Positions 55,515-63,327 of a stretch of 64,000 nt of DNA are shown here, in pieces. The notes under the pieces were generated by a model, which did not search any database, was not told where the DNA came from, and was given only the letters and a program-made list of their open reading frames with translations. The stretch covers positions 1 through 64,000 of the forward strand of contig NZ_FNBN01000006.1 in the NCBI RefSeq assembly GCF_900102545.1, read 5' to 3'. The stretch's first letter is position 1; each line of letters opens with the position of its first letter. The position numbers and the translations under genes are program-made. The DNA comes from Chitinophaga filiformis (GTDB lineage Bacteria > Bacteroidota > Bacteroidia > Chitinophagales > Chitinophagaceae).

Positions 55515-56543
55515 TTAATAATTTCTTAACGGAATATCTGCTACGCCCAATACATTTGCCAGTTCCATCACTTTTGCCGGCGTGTTCAGGCTTTTTCCAA
55601 GATCTTCTATCTTAAGATTATTAGCCTTACTTTTAAAAAGATATGCTTTGAATGTATACTGATTAGCTGCTTTGGAAAAGTCCGCACCGTGTGTGGATAC
55701 CAGTTGGGTTACAAAGGTTGCCAGGGCTTCTATGATAACAGGATACAGCGCATACAGTCCTGCAGACCAGCGTTCAATATCTGCCAGAAAAGCCTTTACC
55801 TCCGGCACTTCAATATATGCCAGTTTATCCAGCTGTTTTCTGATGGACTCAAAAGGCATATTCTCCCAATCCTTTGCCCGTAGTACAGGGATCTGCCAGC
55901 TGGCCTGTTCCTCTTTCCAGTAATCCTTTTCCGCCTTCACCTGGTGTACTATAAAACCAGGCAGTTCTATTGCGGTAAGATATCCGCCATGACAGGCGCC
56001 GGTATCAATGCCGAATGTATTATTCCTCATTTCCGGTTGATCGCCGGTTACATGATGACCATAAATAACTGGCTTGACACCCCGATATTTGTTTACCCAT
56101 TCTGCGGATGATCCATATTTCTTTTCAAGGTATTTATCACCTGCAGTTGATCCGGATAATACGTCCTCCCGTTGTTCTGTCAGTGCACAATCATGCTCAA
56201 AAGCAGCATGCACGATAATGGCGTCCGCTGTTTCGTGATAATACCCAATAGTAGCACACCATTCCAGGAATGCCGGATATTCGTCGCCAAACTGCAGTCT
56301 GACGATCTCCTGCGCATAACTCAATACCCCATTCAGGTGCTTGCGTTCATGATTGCCGGCAAGCACAATACTATTCGGTCTGTTCCTGAAATAATGATAT
56401 ACTTCTTTAGACTTTGGTCCCCGGTCGATGATATCGCCGACGGAAATCAACAGATCGTCTTCTTTTAGCCCGATAAGGGTGGTTAACCGGATTAACTCAT
56501 TATAACAGCCATGGATATCTCCAATTACCAATGTGCGGCTCAT
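55515..56543 (-). CDS. Calcineurin-like metallophosphatase (PPP/Ap4A-hydrolase type)
   Basis: A cytoplasmic 342-residue phosphatase. Metal-binding motifs are intact: GDIHG (8-12), GDIIDRG (36-42), GNHE (63-66), and later histidines in IIVHAAFEHD and IYGHHVTGD. These fit the PPP serine/threonine phosphatase, PrpE and diadenosine tetraphosphatase group. The C-terminal 120 residues (from about 215) form an extra helical domain not present in minimal members. It is divergent from the poly(ADP-ribose) glycohydrolase gene across a 121-bp promoter region, suggesting shared regulation. Substrate is unknown. Confidence 0.88.
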   Translation of the reverse strand: MSRTLVIGDIHGCYNELIRLTTLIGLKEDDLLISVGDIIDRGPKSKEVYHYFRNRPNSIVLAGNHERKHLNGVLSYAQEIVRLQFGDEYPAFLEWCATIGYYHETADAIIVHAAFEHDCALTEQREDVLSGSTAGDKYLEKKYGSSAEWVNKYRGVKPVIYGHHVTGDQPEMRNNTFGIDTGACHGGYLTAIELPGFIVHQVKAEKDYWKEEQASWQIPVLRAKDWENMPFESIRKQLDKLAYIEVPEVKAFLADIERWSAGLYALYPVIIEALATFVTQLVSTHGADFSKAANQYTFKAYLFKSKANNLKIEDLGKSLNTPAKVMELANVLGVADIPLRNY

Positions 56544-56568
56544 ATTGCGGTATAGGTTTACAAGGCGA

Positions 56569-56596
56569 CAAAGCTACAAAATCCCCTTCCTTCAAA
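56569..56596 (-). promoter_or_regulatory. Probable promoter of the metallophosphatase gene
   Basis: On the minus strand TTTG (56596-56593), 16 bp, then TAGCTTTG (56576-56569). The -7 box is a perfect match. The spacing is a little short. The start codon is 26 bp downstream. Confidence 0.5.
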
Positions 56597-56601
56597 AAAA
56601 A

Positions 56602-56633
56602 TTTGCCTGTTTCCGAAAAAAACATTCACTTTG
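56602..56633 (+). promoter_or_regulatory. Probable promoter of the PARG-like gene
   Basis: TTTG (56602-56605), a 20-bp spacer and TCACTTTG (56626-56633) match the Bacteroidota consensus in all but one position. The start codon lies about 32 bp downstream. Confidence 0.55.
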
Positions 56634-56664
56634 CGTCATAATAACACAAAGAAAATATACCCCT

Positions 56665-57534
56665 ATGAACAAAGAAGCAAGAGTGGCAATCGCCTATGAA
56701 ACACTGGACATCCTGGCGGCAGGCCAGTACCAGAACCAACGGAATGAAGTGGTCAATATCAGCAAGGATCTCAGGCATGCTGTACAGCACACTATTCATT
56801 ACAAACCCGAAGACTTTGAAAACGTATTCATTGCGAGAGACACCCAACTTAAAAATGCTCCTGCCGGCACATGCTGCATTGAGGTAACAAGTGAAACTAC
56901 CTTTGCTGCGGCGCGCAGACTGGTGGCAACCGAAGGTGCAGAAAATGTATGCTGCCTCAATTTTGCTTCCGCTAAAAACCCTGGTGGTGGATTTCTTGGA
57001 GGTGCACAGGCACAGGAAGAGAGCCTGGCAAGAGCCAGTGGCTTGTATGAAACGCTGAAACAGCATCCTGAAATGTACGAGACAAACAGGAAACATGCCA
57101 GCCTGCTATACACAGACCATATGATCTATTCTCCGCTGGTACCTGTTTTCAGAAATGATGAAGACCGCCTCACAGATGAACATTATCTCGTATCCATCAT
57201 TACATCACCTGCTGTAAACAAAGGTGCATTGCTAATGAATGAGCCTGAATATGCAACAAGCATCGAAACTGTAATGCTTAACAGGATTGAAAAGATTCTG
57301 TCAGTGGCCATCGTCAATAACCAGACATCCCTCATACTTGGCGCCTGGGGTTGCGGTGTATTCAGAAACAGTACTGAAGATGTCGCCGCCTGGTTCGCAC
57401 ATCATCTACTGAAGAATGAGACTTTCAAAAATGCATTCAAACACATTGTTTTCGCGATCTATGATCCTTCAGAGAAAAAGAAAACAGCAGATGCATTCAA
57501 AAAACAGTTCGGCCATTTCAACCCAGTAGGTTAA
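56665..57534 (+). CDS. Bacterial-type poly(ADP-ribose) glycohydrolase (TIGR02452 family)
   Basis: A cytoplasmic 289-residue enzyme. I start it at MNKEARVAIA, since the longer frame upstream crosses the promoter. The macro-like fold has the bacterial PARG signature: ASAKNPGGGFLGGAQAQEES (101-120) gives the GGG loop and catalytic Glu118-Glu119. Later, GAWGCGVFRN is the second ligand-binding loop. Known members hydrolyse ADP-ribose polymers or ADP-ribosyl adducts. It is divergent from a metallophosphatase. No active ADP-ribosyltransferase was found in the window, only the frameshifted gene at 48331. Confidence 0.9.
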   Translation: MNKEARVAIAYETLDILAAGQYQNQRNEVVNISKDLRHAVQHTIHYKPEDFENVFIARDTQLKNAPAGTCCIEVTSETTFAAARRLVATEGAENVCCLNFASAKNPGGGFLGGAQAQEESLARASGLYETLKQHPEMYETNRKHASLLYTDHMIYSPLVPVFRNDEDRLTDEHYLVSIITSPAVNKGALLMNEPEYATSIETVMLNRIEKILSVAIVNNQTSLILGAWGCGVFRNSTEDVAAWFAHHLLKNETFKNAFKHIVFAIYDPSEKKKTADAFKKQFGHFNPVG

Positions 57535-57538
57535 CCCA

Positions 57539-57580
57539 CCGGAATACCGGCTATCAGCCAGGTGTTCCGGTTGTATTACA
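57539..57580 (+). terminator. Possible terminator of the PARG-like gene
   Basis: CCGGAA...CCGGCT-ATC-AGCC...TTCCGG forms an interrupted stem starting just after the stop codon, followed by a weak T-rich tail (TTGTATTACATT). Confidence 0.5.
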
Positions 57581-57687
57581 TTGTGACGCTTTCAGCTGTT
57601 GTTGTTATCCCCAACAGATATTCTATTCTGCAATGTATCTTCAACCGCTATCCTTTTCTTAAATTCGGTCAGAGAAAAGGATGGCCA

Positions 57688-59421
57688 ATGAAAAACTCAG
57701 TATACATACTCTTTCTACTCCTGCTACTTTCCACGGTTGGCAAAGCACAACAAAAGACATACTGCAATCCAATCAATATAGACTACGGCTTTACGCCCAT
57801 CCCTAACTTCTCGGAAGCAGGCAGGCACCGCGCTACAGCCGATCCTGTTATCACGCTTTTCAAAGGTGATTACTATCTTTTCTCTACGAACCAATGGGGT
57901 TACTGGTGGAGCAGTGATATGTATAACTGGCACTTCGTACCAAGAAAATTCCTCAAACCTTATCACAAAGTATACGACGAACTCTGCGCTCCCGCAGTAT
58001 TTGTTTTGGGAGATACTCTACTGGTGATTGGCTCTACCTATGAAAAGAACTTTCCCATCTGGATGAGCACCAATCCTAAGGTAGACGACTGGAAAGAAGC
58101 GGTAGACTCCTTCCGCGCAGGTGCATGGGATCCGTCTTTTTTCCTTGATGATGATAATCGTCTTTATCTCTATCATGGCTCCAGTAATACCTATCCGCTA
58201 TATGGACAAGAGGTGGATCGTCATACATTACAGCCCATCGGAGAACGACATGACCTTATCAAACTCCACGATGAACAACATGGATGGGAACGTTTCGGTG
58301 AATACAATGATAACAACTTTATGCCTCCCTTTATGGAAGGTGCATGGGTCAATAAACATAACGGTAAATACTATCTGCAGTACGGCGCTCCCGGCACGGA
58401 ATTCAGCGGTTATGCGGATGGCGTATATGTCAGCGATCATCCCTTAGGCCCCTTCACTTACCAGGTCCATAATCCTTTTAGTTATAAAGCCGGAGGATTC
58501 GCCAGGGGCGCAGGACATGGTGCTACCTATCAGGATAAATATGGCCATTGGTGGCATGTTTCCACGATGGTCATCAACGTGAAAAACAATTTCGAAAGAA
58601 GAATCGGCATCTGGCCGGCCGGCTTTGACAAAGACGATATTCTTTACTGTAATACTGCCTTCGGAGATTATCCCTATTACTTGCCTACTGAAAAAGAAGA
58701 GGGCCATTTCACCGGCTGGATGTTACTGAACTATCAACACCCTGTAACAGTCTCTTCCACCTACGGCGCATATTATGCCAATAATGCTGTGGATGAAAGT
58801 ATCAAGACTTACTGGTGTGCTGCCACTGCCAATGCCGGAGAATGGATACAAAGCGACCTGGGAGCACTATCTGCCGTCAACGCTATTCAGATCAACTATG
58901 CCGACCAGGATGCAGACATTCTCGGTAAACGCACAGATATCTATCATCAATACCGCCTCTGGCATTCTACAGATGGTAAGAACTGGAAATTACTGGTGGA
59001 TAAAAGCCGGAATAAAACGGATGTTCCGCATGACTATATAGAACTCCCTCAGCCCTTAAGTACCCGTTATATCAAACTGGAAAACATCCACATGGCCGAC
59101 GGAAAATTCGCCATCAGCGGATTAAGAGTATTTGGCAAAGGTAATGGCGCCCCTCCGGCCGAAATAAAGAACTTTATCGTACTACGGCAACAATCCGATA
59201 AGCGGAATGCCTGGCTGAAATGGTATCCGTCAAGCGATGCCTATGCCTGTAACATCTACTACGGTATTGCCCCTGATAAACTATATACCAGCATCATGGT
59301 CTACAACGCTTCCGAATATTATCTGAAGACACTTGACAAGAATACCACGTACTATTTTTCCATTGAACCTGTCAACGAGAATGGGGTTGGCAAAAGGAGC
59401 CCGGTGATGAAAGTAGAATGA
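57688..59421 (+). CDS. GH43-like glycosidase with discoidin and FN3 domains
   Basis: A secreted 577-residue enzyme (signal peptide about 1-20). I use Met at 57688 because it opens a normal signal peptide; the longer frame does not. The five-bladed GH43 propeller covers about 25-345, with the three expected acids: Asp52 in RATADPVITL, Asp148 in AWDPSFFLDD and Glu217 in MEGAWVNKHN. An F5/8 type C (CBM32-like) domain follows (about 370-485) and a fibronectin type III domain ends the protein (about 490-577). Family members act on arabinan, xylan or galactan side chains. Exact linkage is unknown. It is followed by the GH2 gene on the same strand. Confidence 0.88.
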   Translation: MKNSVYILFLLLLLSTVGKAQQKTYCNPINIDYGFTPIPNFSEAGRHRATADPVITLFKGDYYLFSTNQWGYWWSSDMYNWHFVPRKFLKPYHKVYDELCAPAVFVLGDTLLVIGSTYEKNFPIWMSTNPKVDDWKEAVDSFRAGAWDPSFFLDDDNRLYLYHGSSNTYPLYGQEVDRHTLQPIGERHDLIKLHDEQHGWERFGEYNDNNFMPPFMEGAWVNKHNGKYYLQYGAPGTEFSGYADGVYVSDHPLGPFTYQVHNPFSYKAGGFARGAGHGATYQDKYGHWWHVSTMVINVKNNFERRIGIWPAGFDKDDILYCNTAFGDYPYYLPTEKEEGHFTGWMLLNYQHPVTVSSTYGAYYANNAVDESIKTYWCAATANAGEWIQSDLGALSAVNAIQINYADQDADILGKRTDIYHQYRLWHSTDGKNWKLLVDKSRNKTDVPHDYIELPQPLSTRYIKLENIHMADGKFAISGLRVFGKGNGAPPAEIKNFIVLRQQSDKRNAWLKWYPSSDAYACNIYYGIAPDKLYTSIMVYNASEYYLKTLDKNTTYYFSIEPVNENGVGKRSPVMKVE

Positions 59422-59584
59422 TTATCAATGATTTTCCATATCTTTATTCCGGACAGAATAAGACAAAGAAGTTAGCGACCAAAACAATCTCCATCCGAAG
59501 AAAGACGGCAACACGTTACCATTTTACCAATAAATACTTATTTAATTGTGACACCTCGAAAGTTGATCTTTTACCATCCATAGC

Positions 59585-59596
59585 GTAATCGATTAC
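59585..59596. promoter_or_regulatory. Palindromic operator-like site upstream of GH2
   Basis: GTAATCGATTAC, identical to the site at 38960-38971, with the AAnCGnTT core of LacI-family operators. It lies 61 bp upstream of the GH2 start codon, almost the same distance as at the ten-gene operon. Confidence 0.6.
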
Positions 59597-59657
59597 TTGA
59601 GATAAACAGCTCATTCCACAAACAACAAATCAATTAATAACCAATCATTTAACAGCA

Positions 59658-62060
59658 ATGAACCTGTCTAAGACTGCGAGTGTATGTTTTTTGAGTGTCG
59701 TGCTTGGTCAAGGCCTGATGGCGCAGACCAACTGGCAAATCCAGCCCATAGCGATCAAAACCCGTTGGGCAAAGGAAGTTTCCCCCACTAATGCTTTACC
59801 CGAGTACCCTCGTCCGCAGATGGTGAGGGAGAACTGGCAAAACCTGAACGGACTGTGGAACTATACCATTACACCTAAAGATGCCACCACGCCTTCCGGC
59901 TACCAGGGGCAGATCCTCGTTCCCTACCCGCTGGAATCGGCCCTGTCGGGTGTAAAAAAGCCATTACAGCCATCAGAGAACCTCTGGTATAAACGCGCCT
60001 TTACCAAACCCGCCCTGAAAGACGGCGAGCATGTTTTGCTCCATTTCGGCGCTGTTGACTGGCAAGCCACTGTATATGTGAACGGCAAAGAAACCGGTAG
60101 CCATAGCGGCGGTTACCAGGCCTTCTCACAGGATATTACGGCTGCCCTTAAAGATGGCGAGAACGAGATCGTAGTAAAGGTTTTTGACCCTACCAGTGAA
60201 GGCATCGGCCCCCACGGCAAACAGGTACTCAACCCCGCTAATATCTATTACACCCCTACCTCCGGTATCTGGCAAACAGTATGGCTGGAAACAGTGCCTG
60301 CGGATTATATCGCTGGACTAGACATGACTCCGGATATTGACAAAGGCATCCTGAATGTGAAAGTAAATGCCCCTGCCGGCACCAACGTCGAGCTCATTGC
60401 CAGCGATGGAGGTACTGAAGTCAGCAAGATAAAAGGCAAGGCAGGCGCTGCATTAAAGCTGCCTGTAAAGAACGCGAAGCTCTGGTCTCCCGCTAATCCT
60501 TTCCTATATGACCTGACCGTAAAACTCACCAAAGGCGGTAAAACCATCGACCAGGTAAAGAGCTACTTTGGTATGCGTAAGATTGCCATCCAGAAGGATG
60601 AAAAAGGTGTAGACCGTATCTTCCTGAACAATCACGCTTACTTCAACCTGGGTACCCTGGACCAGGGCTTCTGGCCCGACGGTCTGTATACCGCTCCTAC
60701 TGATAATGCGCTAAAATTCGACATAGAAGCCATCAAAGCGATGGGCTTTAACACCATCCGTAAACACATCAAAGTAGAGCCGGCACGTTGGTATTATCAC
60801 GCAGATAAACTGGGTATGCTGGTATGGCAGGATTTCGTGAACCCCAACCAGGGATTACCGGAAGGCGCAAAAGCAGAATACGAGAAAGAGACCAAAGAAA
60901 CGCTGGAACAACTGCACAATCACCCTGCCATTACCACCTGGGTGATCTTTAACGAGAAATGGGGAGCCTTCGATCAACAGCGTATCACCGAATGGGTGAA
61001 AGCCAGCGATCCTTCCCGTATTGTGAATGGCCATTCCGGCGAAATGCTGTATGTCAATGAACAACTCCGCAGTCCGTCTCCCAATGCCTGGGTAAGTGCC
61101 GACATGACTGATGTTCACTCCTACCCTGACCCGATGAACGCACCTGCCGAACCAGGCAAGGCAAGGGTACTCGGTGAATTCGGCGGTATCGGTGTATTCA
61201 TTCCTGATCATCAGTGGAACACCAGCAGCGCATGGGGCTATATCCAGGAAAAAGCGGCAGGGCTGGCTACCAAATACACCATCATGAATCAGCACCTGCA
61301 ACTGCTGGAAGCGGAAGGGCTGTCAGGCTCCATCTACACCCAGCCATTTGATGTGGAAGGAGAACAGAACGGCTTACTGACCTACGATCGTGAAGTGATC
61401 AAGATCCCGTTTGAGCAGATGCGTAAGATCCATTCACCACTGAATCCAGATCTGGGTGCTATCCCAGCCGTAACAGCTAAAAATGCTGATCTGACTGATC
61501 CGGGTGAAGTTTACAGCAAAATGCTACAGGACTATATCAATGGCCGCCGTGATCCCGAATTCCTGTTCAAAATGGCGATGATGGCGCAACAAGCAGGTGA
61601 TAAGAATGGCGCAAATATGGCAGGTGGTGCATACATCACTACCTTACAAGCACCTTATACACCTGAACAGCTGGCCCTCATTCTTCAGTTTACCAGCAGC
61701 ACAAAAGACAAAGGCTTCAGCGTACTGCAGGAACAATTACAATCCCAAAACTCCAAACTGGAAAAAAGACCAGTTACCGTTAAGCTGATGAATATTGTTT
61801 TCAGAGATGTGATCGACCCGGTACTGCAGAAAAGCGGAGATACGCCTGACTGGAATGCCATCGCCAACAGCGTAAAACCTTACGGTGATCCAGGCGAAGA
61901 GATCTTCCTGCGTGCGAAAACAGTATATACCTTCAACAAACAGGATTGGACCAACTATGCATCCGTAGCAAATACTTACCTGGAAAAATACGGTCAGAAT
62001 ATCCCTGAACAGGAGAGGAACATGTTCCAACAGGCGATCAATAACAGCAAAAATCAATAA
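59658..62060 (+). CDS. GH2 glycoside hydrolase with C-terminal helical extension
   Basis: A secreted 800-residue glycosidase (signal peptide about 1-22). The GH2 sugar-binding jelly roll (about 50-215; LHFGAVDWQATVYVNGKETG), the immunoglobulin-like domain (about 216-310) and the TIM barrel (about 315-590) are all present. The acid/base is Glu433 in WVIFNEKWG and the nucleophile Glu507 in VLGEFGGIG. About 200 further residues (from 600) are helical and carry no known domain. Relatives include beta-galactosidase, beta-glucuronidase and beta-mannosidase. The substrate is unclear. The shared operator-like palindrome upstream links it to the ten-gene operon. Confidence 0.92.
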   Translation: MNLSKTASVCFLSVVLGQGLMAQTNWQIQPIAIKTRWAKEVSPTNALPEYPRPQMVRENWQNLNGLWNYTITPKDATTPSGYQGQILVPYPLESALSGVKKPLQPSENLWYKRAFTKPALKDGEHVLLHFGAVDWQATVYVNGKETGSHSGGYQAFSQDITAALKDGENEIVVKVFDPTSEGIGPHGKQVLNPANIYYTPTSGIWQTVWLETVPADYIAGLDMTPDIDKGILNVKVNAPAGTNVELIASDGGTEVSKIKGKAGAALKLPVKNAKLWSPANPFLYDLTVKLTKGGKTIDQVKSYFGMRKIAIQKDEKGVDRIFLNNHAYFNLGTLDQGFWPDGLYTAPTDNALKFDIEAIKAMGFNTIRKHIKVEPARWYYHADKLGMLVWQDFVNPNQGLPEGAKAEYEKETKETLEQLHNHPAITTWVIFNEKWGAFDQQRITEWVKASDPSRIVNGHSGEMLYVNEQLRSPSPNAWVSADMTDVHSYPDPMNAPAEPGKARVLGEFGGIGVFIPDHQWNTSSAWGYIQEKAAGLATKYTIMNQHLQLLEAEGLSGSIYTQPFDVEGEQNGLLTYDREVIKIPFEQMRKIHSPLNPDLGAIPAVTAKNADLTDPGEVYSKMLQDYINGRRDPEFLFKMAMMAQQAGDKNGANMAGGAYITTLQAPYTPEQLALILQFTSSTKDKGFSVLQEQLQSQNSKLEKRPVTVKLMNIVFRDVIDPVLQKSGDTPDWNAIANSVKPYGDPGEEIFLRAKTVYTFNKQDWTNYASVANTYLEKYGQNIPEQERNMFQQAINNSKNQ

Positions 62061-62063
62061 CAG

Positions 62064-62144
62064 TTGCATCAAACCAGCATATGACCAGGATCTTCCTCCG
62101 TTTTTAACGGAGGAAGATCCTGGTCATATGCTGGTTTGATGCAA
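62064..62144. repeat. Perfect 39-bp-arm palindrome after GH2
   Basis: The arms at 62064-62102 and 62106-62144 are exact reverse complements over 39 bp with only a TTT loop between them. It starts 4 bp past the GH2 stop. It may terminate transcription, but it is much longer than a normal terminator stem and ends without a T-run, so another role or origin is possible. Confidence 0.9.
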
Positions 62145-62184
62145 GGAATATGCAAATTATATCAACCAAAGTATAACTAAAACA

Positions 62185-62222
62185 CGGGAGGCTGCCTCAT
62201 ATACAGATGAGACAGCCTCCCG
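62185..62222 (-). terminator. Terminator of the DUF1349 gene
   Basis: CGGGAGGCTG and CAGCCTCCCG pair, extended by CTCAT/ATGAG, around a short loop between the convergent GH2 and DUF1349 genes. T-rich sequence follows on both sides, so it may act in both directions. Confidence 0.75.
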
Positions 62223-62244
62223 TTCAATTAGTTTTTCGTACTTA

Positions 62245-62853
62245 CTACTCCACTGCCTTCACCTCAAAATTCTCATACGTCACATCAAAACTCTGTTTAC
62301 CCGGAGCAGCTGCTACTATGCCTATTCCAGCCTTTACATTTGGCGGGAAATAAGCTAAACGCAGCATATCATATTTCACGCCATCGAAGGAATATTTTAT
62401 CTCCACATAATCACCTTTCCTTAAGAGCTTCAGCCAGATGGAAGCGGGACTATCATGTCTTGGCACTACTGACCAGTCGGATACCTCACGTGTTACAACA
62501 GCGCTGACATTCTGTACCCCATCTACGTATTCTATGCCCGTTTTGATCCAGTTCTTTTCATCTATACGAACCATCAATCCCGCCTGGTGGAATAGTTCTT
62601 TGTAATGGCCACTGATCTTAACACTGGCCTCGAAATTACCGGTCATTTCTTTGTAGTAGAAAGGACCATTATCACGGATGAAACCATAATGTGTCACACG
62701 CCAGAAATCTGTATTGGGTTCAATGGTGCAGGTCAGTTTCTTTTCATCTCCTGACCACTTTTTGGGTTCGTTGTTCCACTTCATCTGATTATTTTGAGCG
62801 TATAAAAATGTTGATGACAAAACAGCACTGAGAATTAATACTAACGTTTTCAT
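62245..62853 (-). CDS. Secreted DUF1349 protein
   Basis: A secreted protein of 202 residues (signal peptide about 1-19). It is a single concanavalin-like beta-sandwich of the DUF1349 family: TDFWRVTHYGFIRDNGPFYY, then FHQAGLMVRIDEKNWIKTGIEYVDG and GIGIVAAAPG near the C-terminus. The fold suggests carbohydrate binding, but no activity is established for the family that I can state. It is convergent with GH2. A possible -7 box TAAATTTG lies at 62919-62912 on the minus strand. Confidence 0.82.
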   Translation of the reverse strand: MKTLVLILSAVLSSTFLYAQNNQMKWNNEPKKWSGDEKKLTCTIEPNTDFWRVTHYGFIRDNGPFYYKEMTGNFEASVKISGHYKELFHQAGLMVRIDEKNWIKTGIEYVDGVQNVSAVVTREVSDWSVVPRHDSPASIWLKLLRKGDYVEIKYSFDGVKYDMLRLAYFPPNVKAGIGIVAAAPGKQSFDVTYENFEVKAVE

Positions 62854-63025
62854 GAAATGTTTTATAGGTTATTTAATGACCGGGTCACGGGTTACATCAT
62901 TGCAAAGTATTCAAATTTACAATAAGTACAAAGGAAGAATCAGGAGATGTATCAGAGAGACTTGGGAGATGTATCAACCTATTTGCTGTATGGTAATAAT
63001 TCAATTGGAACTCAAGAGCAGCAAG

Positions 63026-63172
63026 CGGTTTCTGGAGGAATGCCGGGCCTTCGGCTCCTTGGGCATACGATTGATAAAGCCCAATAGATATTCCCATTCC
63101 ATACGATTGCGAATGTTTAAATAGTAATTCAATAGCCCAGAGAGGCGCCGACCGGCATCCTACCTGAAACCG
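63026..63172. repeat. 147-bp inverted-repeat element, copy 2
   Basis: Same length and orientation as copy 1. The ends CGGTTTC/GAAACCG pair, as do ATGCCGG/CCGGCAT further in. Where copy 1 has ATTGC/GCAAT, this copy has ATGCC/GGCAT, so both sides changed together. The central part, with CCTTCGGC and ATACGATTGATAAAGCCC, is nearly identical to copy 1. It lies downstream of a minus-strand gene end, like copy 1. Confidence 0.85.
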
Positions 63173-63233
63173 TGCGAAACGTCAATCCTACATACGCATG
63201 AGAACGCACGACTTCCTTAAGCCGTGCGAAACG
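63170..63233. repeat. 12-bp direct repeat beside copy 2
   Basis: CCGTGCGAAACG occurs at 63170-63181, overlapping the right end of the 147-bp element, and again at 63222-63233. An inverted ACGCACG lies between them (63204-63210). Confidence 0.55.
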
Positions 63234-63261
63234 CTACCCCCAAAAACACTACTCACTCAAA

Positions 63262-63299
63262 CAAAAAAAGCTGGCAAGCCACCGAAGCAGCCTACCAGC
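63262..63299 (-). terminator. Intrinsic terminator of the DUF4846 gene
   Basis: On the minus strand GCTGG...CCAGC, extended by AGGC/GCTT, forms a stem followed by TTTTTTTG, 29 bp beyond the stop codon. Confidence 0.82.
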
Positions 63300-63327
63300 A
63301 TCGCATGGTATAGGGAATCGACAATCT

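Larger units (their letters stand above)
62854..63327. other. Intergenic region with second repeat element
   Basis: It contains the promoter side of the DUF1349 gene, the second 147-bp inverted-repeat element (63026-63172), a 12-bp direct repeat (63170-63181 and 63222-63233), and the terminator of the DUF4846 gene (63262-63299). The open frames across it follow the repeat and show no conserved product. Confidence 0.65.

Noticed and set aside
201..63172. The two 147-bp elements as attachment sites of one 63-kb mobile island
   Set aside because: No integrase, transposase or transfer gene lies between them, the enclosed genes are ordinary chromosomal types, and the copies differ at many positions, unlike att duplicates.
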